64,000 nt of DNA from an uncultured Enterobacteriaceae bacterium (lineage in GTDB: Bacteria; Pseudomonadota; Gammaproteobacteria; Enterobacterales; Enterobacteriaceae). The position numbers and the translations under genes are program-made. Below, one piece after another: positions 1-12,972 of this stretch. The stretch spans positions 22,451-86,450 of the forward strand of contig CANRKT010000005.1 in assembly GCA_947631255.1 (NCBI GenBank), in the 5' to 3' direction. The notes below the pieces were generated by a model. The model was not told the DNA's origin and searched no databases. It saw nothing but the letters and a program-made list of their open reading frames with translations. Numbering within the stretch: the first letter of the stretch is position 1; every line of letters begins with the position of its first letter.

Positions 1-485
1 TCATCGAAATAGGCTGGGACGGTAATCACCACGCCATCGAGAGAGCCTGCCAGGCTTTCCTGTGCACGCTGGGCAAGATGGGTCAGAATATCAGCCGAGA
101 TACGTAACGGATTCAGTAAACCCGCTGGCGTATTGATCAACGGCAGGCCATTTTCACTGGCTGTGAACTGATAGGGAAGCTGAGGATAGCGAGTCTGAAT
201 ATCAACCAGCGATCGCCCGATCAGGCGTTTTACGGAGCTTATCGTGTTAACCGGATCAAGCTCGGCCTGAGCGCGAGCTTCATAACCGACACGATGGCCT
301 TGTGACTGGTAATGCACCACAGAAGGAAGGAGGTGCTGCCCCTGGCTATCAGCCAGAGTCTCTGCTTGCCCGCTACGTACGGTTGCCACCAGAGAGTGAG
401 TCGTACCCAGATCAATACCCGCGGCCAGCCTACGCTGATGCGGTTCTGCCGCCATTCCAGGCTCACTAATTTGTAATAACGCCAT
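1..485 (-). CDS. hscA: Fe-S assembly chaperone HscA (Hsp70 family), 5' portion only, truncated by window edge
   Basis: Reverse-strand translation from ATG at 485 reads [39 protein letters not shown]..., the Hsp70 ATPase start; adjacent to hscB. The ORF track shows only an antisense ORF here. Confidence 0.95.
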   Translation of the reverse strand, partial: MALLQISEPGMAAEPHQRRLAAGIDLGTTHSLVATVRSGQAETLADSQGQHLLPSVVHYQSQGHRVGYEARAQAELDPVNTISSVKRLIGRSLVDIQTRYPQLPYQFTASENGLPLINTPAGLLNPLRISADILTHLAQRAQESLAGSLDGVVITVPAYFD

Positions 486-521
486 ATTAAACTTCCAAAA
501 ATCCAGGCCCGAAATCAGGCA

Positions 522-1037
522 TTAAAAATCGCTCAGTTTTTCTTCGAGTTGTTCTATGTGCTGCTGTAATTTATCGAGAAAACGCAGCTTACGTACAGTA
601 TCTGCCGCTTGTTCCCACTGCAAACCATCCAGCTCCTGTACCATTCTGGTACTACGACTTTGTATCATCGTTGTGACTTTGCTGGCAAAGGCTTCCAGTG
701 CGGTGATATTTGCTGACTGTTCGATACTATTCAGCTCTTCACGTAACTCAAGCTGTTCCATCAAAAATGCAGTGTCGCGTACGGTATGCTGCTCATTTGC
801 TAAGTCAAAACCATTCAGCAACAGCAAATATTCAGCACGTAACAGCGGATGGCGCAATGTTTGCCATGCCTGATTGATAGTAGCCGATTGATTTACTGCC
901 AGAAGCTGCTCCGCCTGCGGACGGCTGGCATATTTGTCAGGGTGGAACTGTCGCTGCAATTCCTGGTAACGCGTTGCCAGTTGCTGAGTGTCAACCACAT
1001 AGCCTGGTGTCAGTCCAAACAGAGTAAAGTGATCCAT
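522..1037 (-). CDS. hscB: Co-chaperone HscB (J-domain)
   Basis: [41 protein letters not shown] motif; isc context. Confidence 0.97.
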   Translation of the reverse strand: MDHFTLFGLTPGYVVDTQQLATRYQELQRQFHPDKYASRPQAEQLLAVNQSATINQAWQTLRHPLLRAEYLLLLNGFDLANEQHTVRDTAFLMEQLELREELNSIEQSANITALEAFASKVTTMIQSRSTRMVQELDGLQWEQAADTVRKLRFLDKLQQHIEQLEEKLSDF

Positions 1038-1125
1038 AACAGACTCGAGTGATTATCAGGTAAATGCTGTATTGGTCATGCAGAATCACACGCCATCTAC
1101 ATGCTCAGATAGCGTGTTATATAGA

Positions 1126-1449
1126 TCAGACGTGGAAGCTTTCGCCACAACCACACTCGTCTTTTACGTTAGGATTGGTAAACTTAAATCCTTCGTTAAG
1201 GCCTTCTTTGACAAAGTCGAGCTGGGTTCCGTCTAAAAATTGCAGGCTTTTGCCATCAATAACGACCTTCACGCCTTTGTCTTCAAAAACGGTGTCGTCG
1301 TCTTCGGGAGCATCAACGAACTCCAGAACATAAGCCATACCGGAACAACCTGAAGTGCGAACACCTAAGCGTAAACCGAATCCTTTTCCACGATTGGTAA
1401 GGAAAGCATTCACACGATCTGCAGCACTGTCACTGAGGGTAATCGACAT
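1126..1449 (-). CDS. iscA: Iron-sulfur assembly protein IscA
   Basis: [44 protein letters not shown]...CGCGESF. Confidence 0.97.
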   Translation of the reverse strand: MSITLSDSAADRVNAFLTNRGKGFGLRLGVRTSGCSGMAYVLEFVDAPEDDDTVFEDKGVKVVIDGKSLQFLDGTQLDFVKEGLNEGFKFTNPNVKDECGCGESFHV

Positions 1450-1588
1450 ACCATAACCTCAATCAGATATTATTTCTCGTCATACCTTGAGTTGCATGAG
1501 AACTCACGGTGCTCATGCAACTCCACTTACCTGAGTCAGCTTCCAGGGACTCTTGCACTTCTCGCCTGGCGACAAACTCGTCTTATTT

Positions 1589-1975
1589 CTACTGAGGATC
1601 ACGCTTGCTTTTATAATCCGCGATAGCTGCTTTGATAGCATCTTCCGCAAGGATTGAGCAGTGGATCTTCACCGGTGGCAGCTCCAGTTCGTCTGCGATA
1701 TCGGTGTTTTTAATTGCTTCAGCTTCATCCAGAGACTTACCCTTTACCCATTCGGTCAACAAAGAGCTGGACGCGATGGCAGAGCCACAGCCATAAGTCT
1801 TGAAGCGTGCGTCTTCAATGATACCTTCATTGTTAACTTTAATCTGCAATTTCATGACGTCGCCACAAGCTGGTGCACCCACCATGCCAGAACCAACGCT
1901 GGTATCCGCATTATCAAAAGAGCCCACGTTACGTGGATTTTCGTAATGATCGATTACTTTTTCGCTATAAGCCAT
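1589..1975 (-). CDS. iscU: Fe-S scaffold IscU
   Basis: MAYSEKVIDHYENPRNVGSFD...LPPVKIHCSILAEDAIKAAI. Confidence 0.98.
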   Translation of the reverse strand: MAYSEKVIDHYENPRNVGSFDNADTSVGSGMVGAPACGDVMKLQIKVNNEGIIEDARFKTYGCGSAIASSSLLTEWVKGKSLDEAEAIKNTDIADELELPPVKIHCSILAEDAIKAAIADYKSKRDPQ

Positions 1976-2002
1976 TTTTGTTTCTCCTGATTCCGAAATT
2001 GA

Positions 2003-3217
2003 TTAATGGTGTGACCATTCGATAGTAGTAAGATCAACACCCTGCTTGAACATTTCCCACAGAGGAGAAAGATCGCGCAAACGACCAATAGAATTTCTTA
2101 CCAGCTTGATGGTGTAATCAATCTCTTCTTCCGTAGTAAAACGGCCTAAAGAGAAGCGGATAGAACTGTGTGCCAGTTCGTCATTCATACCCAAAGCGCG
2201 CAACACATATGAAGGCTCCAGGCTTGCTGATGTACAGGCAGAACCTGAAGAGACAGCAAGATCTTTCAGTGCCATAATCAGTGACTCGCCTTCAACATAG
2301 TTGAAGCTGACGTTAAGGATAGTCGGTACACCCTGCTCTAAGTCGCCGTTCAGATACACTTCTTCCATATCTTTCACGCCGTCCCACAGACGCTGACGCA
2401 GTACACGCAGACGTGCCATTTCCGTTTCCAGTTCTTCTTTGGCAATACGGTAAGCTTCGCCCATTCCAGCAATCTGGTGAACCGGTAAGGTACCTGAACG
2501 CATACCGCGCTCGTGACCGCCACCGTGCATCTGTGCTTCAATACGAATACGTGGTTTACGACGAACGTAAAGACCACCAATACCTTTAGGACCATAGATT
2601 TTATGGCTGGAGAAAGACATCAGATCGACTTTCAGCTTACTCAGGTCGAGAGGTATTTTGCCCACACTCTGGGTTGCATCAACATGGAAAATGATGCCAC
2701 GAGCGCGGCACATTTCGCCGATAGTCGCAATATCCTGAACCACGCCGATTTCGTTGTTCACATGCATCACAGACACCAGAATGGTGTCGTCACGCATTGC
2801 CGCTTCCAGCACTTTCAGGTCAAGAATACCATTAGCCTCTGGAGACAGGTAAGTGACTTCAAAACCTTCACGTTCCAGCTGACGACAGGTATCCAGAACC
2901 GCTTTGTGTTCTGTTTTTACGGTAATAATGTGCTTGCCTTTCTTCTGGTAGAAGTTAGCAGCACCTTTAATCGCAAGGTTGTCTGACTCTGTAGCACCAG
3001 AAGTGAAGACAATCTCACGTGGATCAGCGCCCAACAGCTCTGCAATTTGGTTACGGGCAATATCAACTGCTTCTTCTGCCTGCCAGCCAAAACGGTGGGA
3101 ACGGGAAGCGGGGTTCCCGAAGTTGCCGTCCATTGTTAAAAACTGCATCATTTTCTGCGCAACACGCGGATCTACCGGTGTGGTAGCAGAATAGTCGAGA
3201 TAAATAGGTAATTTCAT
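2003..3217 (-). CDS. iscS: Cysteine desulfurase IscS
   Basis: [23 protein letters not shown]...[12 protein letters not shown]...[21 protein letters not shown]. Confidence 0.98.
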   Translation of the reverse strand: MKLPIYLDYSATTPVDPRVAQKMMQFLTMDGNFGNPASRSHRFGWQAEEAVDIARNQIAELLGADPREIVFTSGATESDNLAIKGAANFYQKKGKHIITVKTEHKAVLDTCRQLEREGFEVTYLSPEANGILDLKVLEAAMRDDTILVSVMHVNNEIGVVQDIATIGEMCRARGIIFHVDATQSVGKIPLDLSKLKVDLMSFSSHKIYGPKGIGGLYVRRKPRIRIEAQMHGGGHERGMRSGTLPVHQIAGMGEAYRIAKEELETEMARLRVLRQRLWDGVKDMEEVYLNGDLEQGVPTILNVSFNYVEGESLIMALKDLAVSSGSACTSASLEPSYVLRALGMNDELAHSSIRFSLGRFTTEEEIDYTIKLVRNSIGRLRDLSPLWEMFKQGVDLTTIEWSHH

Positions 3218-3324
3218 TGCTCTTAAGCTCCGTACATCACTTCAATACGAAGAACCAGACTTAAAAGGTTGGAGCCGTTATCAATTGCGGTCTGCCTATC
3301 TGATTCTAAAGTTCGTTTTTCTGC

Positions 3325-3813
3325 TTATGCGCGCAGTTTGACGTCAATCTGGTCCTGGAGACGTATGGTACGATGATTGTCATTCTGCTGACGATCAGAC
3401 ACATCCATTACTTCCTGGTTATTCACCAATTCACCCAAAGTGATATTGTTCAGGAATCCGGTCAGGCGATCGCTGAGATCGCGCCACAGAGCGTGGGTCA
3501 GACATTTCTCCCCACCCTGGCAACCGCCTTTACCCTGGCAGCGCGTGGCATCAACAGATTCATCGACCGCACTAATGACTTCCCCAACTGCGATACTACC
3601 TGCTTCTTTACCTAACAGATAACCACCGCCCGGTCCACGGACGCTAGCGACGAGGCCATTTTTACGCAGACGTGAAAATAGCTGCTCCAGGTAAGAAAGC
3701 GAAATGCCCTGACGTTCAGAAATATCGGCCAGTGGTACTGGACCCGATTCAGAATTCAACGCGACGTCAAGCATTGCGGTAACAGCATAGCGTCCTTTAG
3801 ATGTCAGTCTCAT
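3325..3813 (-). CDS. iscR: Fe-S cluster regulator IscR (Rrf2 family)
   Basis: [50 protein letters not shown]; conserved cysteines. Confidence 0.98.
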   Translation of the reverse strand: MRLTSKGRYAVTAMLDVALNSESGPVPLADISERQGISLSYLEQLFSRLRKNGLVASVRGPGGGYLLGKEAGSIAVGEVISAVDESVDATRCQGKGGCQGGEKCLTHALWRDLSDRLTGFLNNITLGELVNNQEVMDVSDRQQNDNHRTIRLQDQIDVKLRA

Positions 3814-3890
3814 GTCTTACTTAACCTCAAATAGCCCCTCGTTCCGGGGGTTTCAAAAAATGATAGTCACATAGCTTGAGACAAGTCTGA

Positions 3891-3941
3891 CATTCCTGAG
3901 TAATTTGGTCAACTATTTAACCTAGTAATTTACTCAAGTAT
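3891..3941 (-). promoter_or_regulatory. iscR upstream control region with tandem IscR type-1-like boxes
   Basis: Direct repeat TAATTTGGTCAACTAT (3901-3916) and TAATTTACTCAAGTAT (3926-3941), 25 bp apart, upstream of iscR; resembles recalled E. coli isc promoter. Confidence 0.55.
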
Positions 3942-4687
3942 TATTTCCCTGATTTATTATGATGTTCCAGAGAAGTGAGCATCCCACGGAGGATATTTAG
4001 CTCCTGATTTTCAGGACGAGCACGGGTAAATAAGCGACGTAATCTGCTCATTACCTGACCCGGATGGGTGGGCCGAATAAAGCCGCTATTTGACAACGCC
4101 TGCTCCAGATGAACGTAAAAACGTTCCAAATCATCAACTAATGGATAGGCTGCTTCTTCCTGAGTTGTTTCCTCTTCCTGACCTTCATTTTGCGTTGCCA
4201 GCCAGGCAATACGGACTTCATAGGCAAGGATTTGCACCGCCATCGCCAAATTCAGAGAACTGTACTCAGGGTTCGCCTGAATCGCAACGTGGTAGTGACA
4301 TTTTTGCAATTCGTCATTTGTCAGCCCTACTCGCTCGCGGCCAAAGACAATCGCCACCGGGGCATGCTGTGCCTCGGAAATACTTTTTATGCCGCACTCA
4401 CGTGGGTCAAGCATCGGCCAGGGCAAGGTGCGGGAACGTGCACTGGTCCCCACCACCAGACTACACCCGGTTAACGCCTCATCGAGGGTATCAACAATTT
4501 TTGCATCACCAATCACATCACTGGCACCCGCCGCCAGCGCAATCGCCTGAGAGTCAGGTTTTACCAGCGGATTAACCAGCCAGAGATTGGTTAATCCCAT
4601 CGTTTTCATCGCACGGGCGACAGAGCCCATATTGCCGGTATGCGAGGTTTCAACCAGCACAATTCGTACATTTTGCAACATTATCAT
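3941..4687 (-). CDS. trmJ: tRNA (cytidine/uridine-2'-O-)-methyltransferase TrmJ
   Basis: [38 protein letters not shown]; SpoU-type motifs. Confidence 0.96.
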   Translation of the reverse strand: MIMLQNVRIVLVETSHTGNMGSVARAMKTMGLTNLWLVNPLVKPDSQAIALAAGASDVIGDAKIVDTLDEALTGCSLVVGTSARSRTLPWPMLDPRECGIKSISEAQHAPVAIVFGRERVGLTNDELQKCHYHVAIQANPEYSSLNLAMAVQILAYEVRIAWLATQNEGQEEETTQEEAAYPLVDDLERFYVHLEQALSNSGFIRPTHPGQVMSRLRRLFTRARPENQELNILRGMLTSLEHHNKSGK

Positions 4688-4802
4688 TCAAAGCCTGAAG
4701 AAGAATATCGTAATATCTTATCATATCATTGGGACATATTCCGAACGCTCTGCTATACTCTGCCCCGTTTTCCCGTTCTTTAAAATCCAGTGAGAGAAAC
4801 CG

Positions 4803-5606
4803 ATGCATCCGATGCTCAACATCGCCGTGCGCGCTGCGCGCAAGGCCGGCAATTTAATTGCCAAAAGCTATGAAACACCTGACGCGGTTGAAGCTAGCCA
4901 GAAAGGCAGCAATGACTTTGTAACAAACATAGATAAAGAAGCCGAGCGCTTGATTATCGAAGTTATTCGTAAGTCTTATCCAAAACATACCATTATTACC
5001 GAAGAATCCGGTGAACTGGCAGGTGAAGATCAGGATGTGCAATGGGTTATCGATCCACTGGATGGCACTACTAACTTCATTAAACGTTTACCTCACTTCT
5101 CTGTTTCTATCGCTGTGCGTATTAAAGGCCGCACCGAAGTTGCTGTTGTTTATGATCCAATGCGTAACGAACTGTTCAGTGCGGTACGTGGTCAGGGCGC
5201 GCAGCTGAACGGTTATCGTCTGCGTGGCAGCAATGCACGTGATCTCGATGGAACTATTCTGGCAACCGGCTTTCCGTTCAAACAGAAACAATACGCAGCA
5301 ACCTATATCAATATCATCGGTAAACTGTTTACTGAGTGTGCAGACTTCCGTCGTACCGGATCTGCTGCTCTGGACTTAGCTTATGTTGCAGCAGGTCGAG
5401 TAGATGGTTTCTTTGAAATTGGTCTGAAACCTTGGGACTTTGCGGCAGGTGAACTGCTGGCACGTGAGTCCGGCAGCCTGGTTTGCGATTTCACTGGTGG
5501 TCATAACTATCTGCTGACAGGTAATATTGTTGCAGGTAACCCACGCGTCGTGAAATCTATGCTCGCATTAATGCGTGAAGAACTCAGTGAAGCACTGAAA
5601 CGCTAG
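4803..5606 (+). CDS. suhB: Inositol-1-monophosphatase SuhB
   Basis: MHPMLNIAVRAARKAGNLIAKSYE...WVIDPLDGTTNFIKRLPHFSVSIA. Confidence 0.98.
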   Translation: MHPMLNIAVRAARKAGNLIAKSYETPDAVEASQKGSNDFVTNIDKEAERLIIEVIRKSYPKHTIITEESGELAGEDQDVQWVIDPLDGTTNFIKRLPHFSVSIAVRIKGRTEVAVVYDPMRNELFSAVRGQGAQLNGYRLRGSNARDLDGTILATGFPFKQKQYAATYINIIGKLFTECADFRRTGSAALDLAYVAAGRVDGFFEIGLKPWDFAAGELLARESGSLVCDFTGGHNYLLTGNIVAGNPRVVKSMLALMREELSEALKR

Positions 5607-5647
5607 AGTTTATCTGCTACAGAGTCCTCCCCTGGAGGACTCTGCTA

Positions 5648-6631
5648 TTAAAAAGGGCGAAGTCCGCGCGTTACCGGTTGAGCACTGAGCCACATCACTA
5701 CCGCCACCACCACCAGTATCACTCCCCCCGCCAACGCAAGTGAAGACCAGCCGACCTGTTGCCATAACAGCGGGGGGCGATTTTTACTCAGCCTGATAGC
5801 AAAATCTCTGCAACCATGAACCAGTAAAGCCAGCCCGGAAAGGGTTATTGCCGTCCCTGATGCCATGGCCAGAGCGGATAAAATCCCCCAACTAAAAACC
5901 CCGATAACTTTGCTGAAAAGCAGTACCATAATCGCCCCAGAGCAAGGGCGTATTCCCATCGACACTATCACCATCAAATGGGCACGCCAGTCATCACTCG
6001 CGGCAAGCTGTTGTGGGTCAGGGACATGCTGATGACCACAGCCACAATGATCATCATGAATATGCTGGGGAGTAAAAGAGCGAAAGCGCGGCTGACGACG
6101 TAGTAGTCCTCGTAAACGTCGAATCGCACGCAGGCAAAGTAACAAACCCAGCACACCGACTAGCAGATAACTCCCCTTCTCCAGCCAGAAACTACTAAGA
6201 TGTAGCTGACGCGAGGGTAGCTGTAGTACCACTAACAATATCGTTACCAGACTAATAGCCACCAGTCCTTGCAACAGCGACGCGGCGAAAGTCAATTTAA
6301 GACTCGTTTTGAGTTTCGAAGGATGGGTAGCGAGCCAGGTAGTAATCACAATTTTACCGTGCCCCGGCCCCAGAGCATGTAAGATCCCATAACCGAAGCT
6401 CACCCCCAGCAAGAAAATCCCAGCCCGGTTCGGATTGTCAGCTACCTGACGTAACAAGCGACTAAGTTCCTGGTTAATGGCGCGCTGCCATTGCATCGAC
6501 TGCGCTAAAATCTGTGGCCAGTAACTCCAGAGTGCAAATAAGGCTCCCGCCGTCAAAACCAAAAAAAGCAGTAACGGCCAGCCATTTCGCCAGTAATAGC
6601 GACTCGACGTTGAGCCCTTACTCACTGGCAT
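5648..6631 (-). CDS. NicO/RcnA-type nickel/cobalt transporter
   Basis: Multi-TM protein with HALGPGHGKIVI motif, His-rich loop HIHDDHCGCGHQHVPDP and GIRPCSGAIMVL motif. Confidence 0.85.
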   Translation of the reverse strand: MPVSKGSTSSRYYWRNGWPLLLFLVLTAGALFALWSYWPQILAQSMQWQRAINQELSRLLRQVADNPNRAGIFLLGVSFGYGILHALGPGHGKIVITTWLATHPSKLKTSLKLTFAASLLQGLVAISLVTILLVVLQLPSRQLHLSSFWLEKGSYLLVGVLGLLLCLRAIRRLRGLLRRQPRFRSFTPQHIHDDHCGCGHQHVPDPQQLAASDDWRAHLMVIVSMGIRPCSGAIMVLLFSKVIGVFSWGILSALAMASGTAITLSGLALLVHGCRDFAIRLSKNRPPLLWQQVGWSSLALAGGVILVVVAVVMWLSAQPVTRGLRPF

Positions 6632-7269
6632 TGTAGTGTCACTTTTTGAGCAAATTGCTGCCCTAACGCCATATCTTCTGGCGGTGCATCGTCTTTATCC
6701 AGCGATGCGGCAAACGCCAGCATTGCTTCACTTGGCTGAGGTGTCAGCACTGAAATATGACAACGAGTAGTCAGACCGGGCGGTAAAGAGACATCAGTAT
6801 CTTTAATATAAGTCATATCAACATAAAAAGAGGGGTCGAAGGTTGAGATCTGAAAACTGGCACCTTGTAGAGGCTGGGATTTTTCCAGGGGTAAAACAAA
6901 ACTCAGCATCACCTGATGCTCGACCCTTTCTAGCCGATATTCAGGAGGCAGGGCCGTGAACTTCACTTTTTTTCCCTGTTGCCATACTTCGGTGAAATAG
7001 TGCTGACCGAGCACATTTGCCATCACCTCCGCTGCCAGTTTTTTCCAGACTGGGGAGTCAGGCTTAGCATCCCCAGCATCATAGAGCAGGTCGGCAGAGG
7101 TCAGTTCATCCATCAGCCACTGCATTTTTAACCCGGTTAACTGGCCTTGTTCGATAACCGGGGTGGTTTTAAGAGAAATAAAACTGTGTGGATGGGCCTG
7201 GGCAGTAAATGCACTCAACCCAGCCATCAGTAACAGGCTCCCGCTAACACAGGCTCGTTTATGATTCAT
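6622..7269 (-). CDS. DUF1007 family periplasmic protein, partner of NicO transporter
   Basis: Signal peptide MNHKRACVSGSLLLMAGLSAFTAQAHPHSFI...; 10-bp overlap with downstream NicO gene. Confidence 0.8.
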   Translation of the reverse strand: MNHKRACVSGSLLLMAGLSAFTAQAHPHSFISLKTTPVIEQGQLTGLKMQWLMDELTSADLLYDAGDAKPDSPVWKKLAAEVMANVLGQHYFTEVWQQGKKVKFTALPPEYRLERVEHQVMLSFVLPLEKSQPLQGASFQISTFDPSFYVDMTYIKDTDVSLPPGLTTRCHISVLTPQPSEAMLAFAASLDKDDAPPEDMALGQQFAQKVTLQCQ

Positions 7270-7308
7270 ATCAGCCTCAGGATTAACATTCGCAATGTCG
7301 GGCCAAAA

Positions 7309-8490
7309 TTATACTTTCGCAGTAACTTTGGGACGTAAAAACAGCGCGGGTACTGCGACCAAAGCCATAACCCAGAACATACCGCCCTGAATATGCTGGT
7401 ACAGATAGCCAGAGAACATGGTCATGATCGCGATGCCTCCGCCCATTGCCACCGCTGAGTATACCGCCTGCAAACGAATAACTTCGTGGCCATGTCGCGC
7501 AGAGATATAGCGCATGGCGGCAAGGTGACAGACCGTAAAGCTACCGCAGTGCAAAATCTGCGAGACGATAAGCCAGGATAGCTCAGTACTTGATGCCATC
7601 AGCCCCCAGCGAATAATCCCGGAGACACCAGAAAGTAACAGGAGCTCACGTGTCCCCCAACGACGGAACAGACGGTTGCTAAGCGCAAAAATAACGATTT
7701 CCGCGACCACGCTGAGCGACCACAAATAGCCGACCACTGAGGCTGAATATCCTTCGCCCTGCCAGTAAATGGCACTGAAAGCATAGTATGCAGCATGCGC
7801 GCCTTGCAATAAGGTAACACAAGCCAGAAATCGCCAGTCACCTACAATCAGGTTCTTCCAGGCTGACCATCCCATAGATTCTTGCTGGGCAATTTTGCCC
7901 TCTGGCATAATTGAAGGGCGAAACATCATACCAATCAGCATCGAGGTGACGCCCACGCTCATTAACACCAGAATAGCCTGATAGCTAAACTCACTCACCA
8001 GTTTACCCGTGACCGCTGAGCCAATCACAAATGCCAGTGAACCCCATAGCCTGACCCGACCATAATCGAGAGGAAACTGACGCTGCCAGGTGCCAGCCAG
8101 GGCATCAGTCAAGGGGACGAGTGGAGAAAAGAAGAGGTTGAAGCCTATCATCACGATAAGTAGCCAGGCGGAGGTTTGTCCGAGCCAGAAAGCCACCATA
8201 AAGATTAATGAGAGTAGCGCCAGTATACGTAGTGCAAATACTAATCGGAAAGGATTAGTTACTCTTGGAGCCAGTAATAAACTACCTAAAAAACGTGCAA
8301 TGAGCCCGGCACCCAATAACATACCGATTGTTTCTGGTGGTAAACCCACACCTTCCAGCCACAAACTCCAGAAAGGCAAAAAAATACCGTAACTGAAAAA
8401 ATAAGTGAAATAACTCAAGGCTAACCAAAGCGTGGATTGAACAACCATGTTTCCTCCGATTTTGACAGGAGTAGTGTCAGGGATAGACAA
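7309..8490 (-). CDS. hcaT: MFS transporter, HcaT (3-phenylpropionate permease) family
   Basis: LSYFTYFFSYGIFLPFWSLWLEGVGLPPETIGMLLGAGLIARFLGSLLLAPRV; syntenic next to glyA side; true start probably MVVQSTLWLALSYF at about 8448. Confidence 0.85.
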   Translation of the reverse strand: MSIPDTTPVKIGGNMVVQSTLWLALSYFTYFFSYGIFLPFWSLWLEGVGLPPETIGMLLGAGLIARFLGSLLLAPRVTNPFRLVFALRILALLSLIFMVAFWLGQTSAWLLIVMIGFNLFFSPLVPLTDALAGTWQRQFPLDYGRVRLWGSLAFVIGSAVTGKLVSEFSYQAILVLMSVGVTSMLIGMMFRPSIMPEGKIAQQESMGWSAWKNLIVGDWRFLACVTLLQGAHAAYYAFSAIYWQGEGYSASVVGYLWSLSVVAEIVIFALSNRLFRRWGTRELLLLSGVSGIIRWGLMASSTELSWLIVSQILHCGSFTVCHLAAMRYISARHGHEVIRLQAVYSAVAMGGGIAIMTMFSGYLYQHIQGGMFWVMALVAVPALFLRPKVTAKV

Positions 8491-8619
8491 TTTGCTTGCA
8501 AGCTACAATGACGATTCAATAGTCTGATGACAGGTCACATATGGCGGTGAAATACTGACGGGTTGCTGATGGGGCGGGTATCTGGCTTCTTTCGTGTCAC
8601 TCTTGACTAAATTCAGGCA

Positions 8620-8652
8620 AAAAAAACCGCCACTAGATAGGTGACGGCTTTC
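8620..8652 (-). terminator. Rho-independent terminator of glyA
   Basis: Minus strand GCCGTCACCTATCTAGTGGCGGTTTTTTTT. Confidence 0.75.
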
Positions 8653-8709
8653 ATTTTACACCACAAGCCTGAAGCTGATGTGGTGTAATAATAGCAACTG
8701 AATCAATAC

Positions 8710-9963
8710 TTACGCGTATACCGGGAAACGCGCGCAGATATCGAGAACTTTCTGCTTGGTGCTTTCAATAATGGCTTCATCATTGATGTTATCCAGGATG
8801 TCACACATCCAGCCAGCCAGTTCTTTCACTTCCGCTTCTTTGAAACCACGACGAGTGACTGCCGGGCTACCGATACGGATACCAGAAGTGATAAACGGGC
8901 TCTTCGGATCGTTTGGTACGCTGTTTTTGTTAACCGTGATATTGGCGCGACCCAGTGCAGCATCAGCTTCTTTACCCGTCAGGTTTTTGTCAACCAAATC
9001 CAGTAAGAACAGATGGTTATCAGTACCACCCGAAACCACGTTATAACCGCGGTTCAGGAAGACTTCTACCATAGCTCTGGCATTTTTAGCCACTTGCTGC
9101 TGGTACTCTTTGAATTCTGGTTCCAAAGCTTCTTTCAGCGCTACCGCTTTACCAGCGATAACATGCATCAGTGGACCACCCTGAGCGCCCGGGAATACTG
9201 CGGAGTTCAGTTTTTTATACAGCTCTTCGCTACCGCCTTTCGCCAGAATTAAACCGCCGCGTGGGCCGGCCAGGGTTTTATGCGTAGTCGTGGTGACAAC
9301 GTGAGCATGTGGCACTGGGTTAGGGTAAACGCCCGCAGCAACCAGACCAGCAACATGTGCCATATCAACAAATAAAGATGCACCGACTAAATCAGCGATT
9401 TCGCGCATTTTAGCCCAGTCAACCACACCAGAATAGGCAGAGAAACCACCGATAATCATCTTCGGTTTGTGTTCTTTAGCCAGTTTTTCCAGCTCTGCGT
9501 AGTCAATATGGCCGCTTTCATCGATGCCGTAAGGAACGATGTTGTACAGTTTACCCGAGAAGTTAACCGGGGAGCCGTGAGTCAAGTGGCCACCATGGGC
9601 AAGGTTCATACCCAGTACGGTATCACCAGGTTCAAGTAACGTGGTGTAAACAGCGAAGTTCGCCTGAGAACCTGAGTGAGGCTGTACGTTAGCGTAGTCT
9701 GCACCAAACAGCTCTTTCGCACGATCAATAGCCAGTTGTTCAACGACGTCAACATGCTCACAACCACCGTAGTAACGCTTACCCGGGTACCCTTCAGCAT
9801 ACTTGTTCGTCAGCTGAGACCCTTGAGCCTGCATAACACGTGGGCTGGTATAGTTTTCGGAGGCGATCAGTTCGATGTGCTCTTCCTGACGTACTTTTTC
9901 TTGCTCCATAGCCTGCCATAATTCGGCATCATAATCGGCAATGTTCATTTCACGCTTTAACAT
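8710..9963 (-). CDS. glyA: Serine hydroxymethyltransferase GlyA
   Basis: [70 protein letters not shown] extends to 9969. Confidence 0.98.
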   Translation of the reverse strand: MLKREMNIADYDAELWQAMEQEKVRQEEHIELIASENYTSPRVMQAQGSQLTNKYAEGYPGKRYYGGCEHVDVVEQLAIDRAKELFGADYANVQPHSGSQANFAVYTTLLEPGDTVLGMNLAHGGHLTHGSPVNFSGKLYNIVPYGIDESGHIDYAELEKLAKEHKPKMIIGGFSAYSGVVDWAKMREIADLVGASLFVDMAHVAGLVAAGVYPNPVPHAHVVTTTTHKTLAGPRGGLILAKGGSEELYKKLNSAVFPGAQGGPLMHVIAGKAVALKEALEPEFKEYQQQVAKNARAMVEVFLNRGYNVVSGGTDNHLFLLDLVDKNLTGKEADAALGRANITVNKNSVPNDPKSPFITSGIRIGSPAVTRRGFKEAEVKELAGWMCDILDNINDEAIIESTKQKVLDICARFPVYA

Positions 9964-10084
9964 CCGCATCTCCTGACTCAGCTAACGGTAAACTTTTTAT
10001 TGCAATAATGGGATGCCCTTTTGGGCGACAGTCGATAGTGTAAACCGAAATAGATTCAGGTGGTAGAGCTTGATTAAGGTTTTT

Positions 10085-10100
10085 ACGCAAACGATTACCC
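10085..10100 (-). promoter_or_regulatory. PurR box in glyA leader
   Basis: Minus strand GGGTAATCGTTTGCGT (plus ACGCAAACGATTACCC); near-identical to the E. coli glyA PurR operator as recalled. Confidence 0.7.
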
Positions 10101-10496
10101 AGGCATGAAATAAGGATTCTTTGCAATAAAAAACTTTCCTGATTTTCGGTCATTTCTTCATGAGCATGATGCGTATTTTTCAAGCTCAGCGCAACCATCA
10201 CTCTTCTACTCAGCCACGCTAATAATACTTTTGATAACCTTAACGGGCCCTCTATAGCATCATAAAGTAATAAAGGCGTCATTCTGAGTATAAGAACAGT
10301 GGATAATCGGGATAACAACATAATAAACATGGCTATTGACTGATTCGGCAAAAATTCATGCTATCAGGGAGAGTAATACTGAGTGAAGCCGCGTATCAGG
10401 AGGGAATATTCAGCCGCATTCTGGCTTACAGGAAATGACTGCCTCTGAATAATAACCAACACTCGGAGGCACGTTAAGCGGATCTAATACAGCGAA

Positions 10497-12243
<1,747 letters not shown>

Positions 12244-12247
<4 letters not shown>

Positions 12248-12972
12248 GGCCCCTCCTCTTCAATGAATTGTCCTTTGTTATCCTGAGTCTCACTTTCTGG
12301 ATCTTCAGGAACATAGTTGCTACCCGGTTTACGGCTGGAAAGCTGACGCTCGATATCGGACATGGTTTCTAGCTTTTTGGTCGTTATTTCCAGTTCATTA
12401 CGTAAAAACTGCTGTGTCTGGCGCAACTCCTCCAGCTGAGCGCCTGTTGCCTGCTGTAATTTAGTGTAGCGACTACGCTCTTCCACCAAACTTAACTGAG
12501 CACGCTGCCCGTCACGCCAGACGATGAATAATGAACGTATCTGTGGTGGGATATCTGTAGCCATCATGTCAAGCTGCGTCATGTATTTACGTCTTTCAGC
12601 AGGGATAATTTTGGCAGGGGACAATAAGATCCCGCGCTTAAATGTATCCTGCCAGGTGATTGCCGACCACTGGCGCGCTTCGATTCTGGCATCTTCAGGT
12701 GAGAGTCGCTGCGCGCATTCCATTCCTCGCAACCAGTAGAGTGGATTTTCCAGAGTAGCAGCATCAACTTGCGGCCAGATATTCGAACACTGGGTCGAGA
12801 GATAGTCCGGTAGCTGTTGCTCCGGTAAATGAGCCTGATTAGCGGTCTGTGAATGATGGAATTCAGGTAGCGATGCACAACCCATTAGTACACCACTTCC
12901 AGCCACCAGCAGAGTAGCAGCCAGACGAGAGCCAGCCACACCACGTAGTAGGGTTAACAGGTATGATTTCAT
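12244..12972 (-). CDS. qseG: QseG (outer-membrane lipoprotein of glrK-qseG-glrR)
   Basis: Lipobox LLMGC (LVAGSGVLMGCASLP) and context. Confidence 0.9.

Noticed and set aside
556-873. Antisense ORFs such as 105 aa opposite hscB, and many similar ORFs opposite iscS, purL, galT, trxC
   Set aside because: Out-of-frame readings of strongly supported genes on the other strand, with no domain content.
2374-2595. Same-strand alternate-frame ORF inside iscS
   Set aside because: Fully nested in an intact, well-conserved iscS frame; no evidence for a frameshift.
6036-6060. His/Cys-codon-rich stretch considered as a low-complexity repeat
   Set aside because: It is the metal-binding loop HDDHCGCGHQH of the NicO transporter, an expected family feature.
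9950-10351. 133-aa ORF upstream of and overlapping glyA (MPNQSIAMFIMLLSRLSTV...)
   Set aside because: Overlaps the glyA start, contains the PurR operator in its interior and resembles no family I recognise; best read as the long glyA leader.
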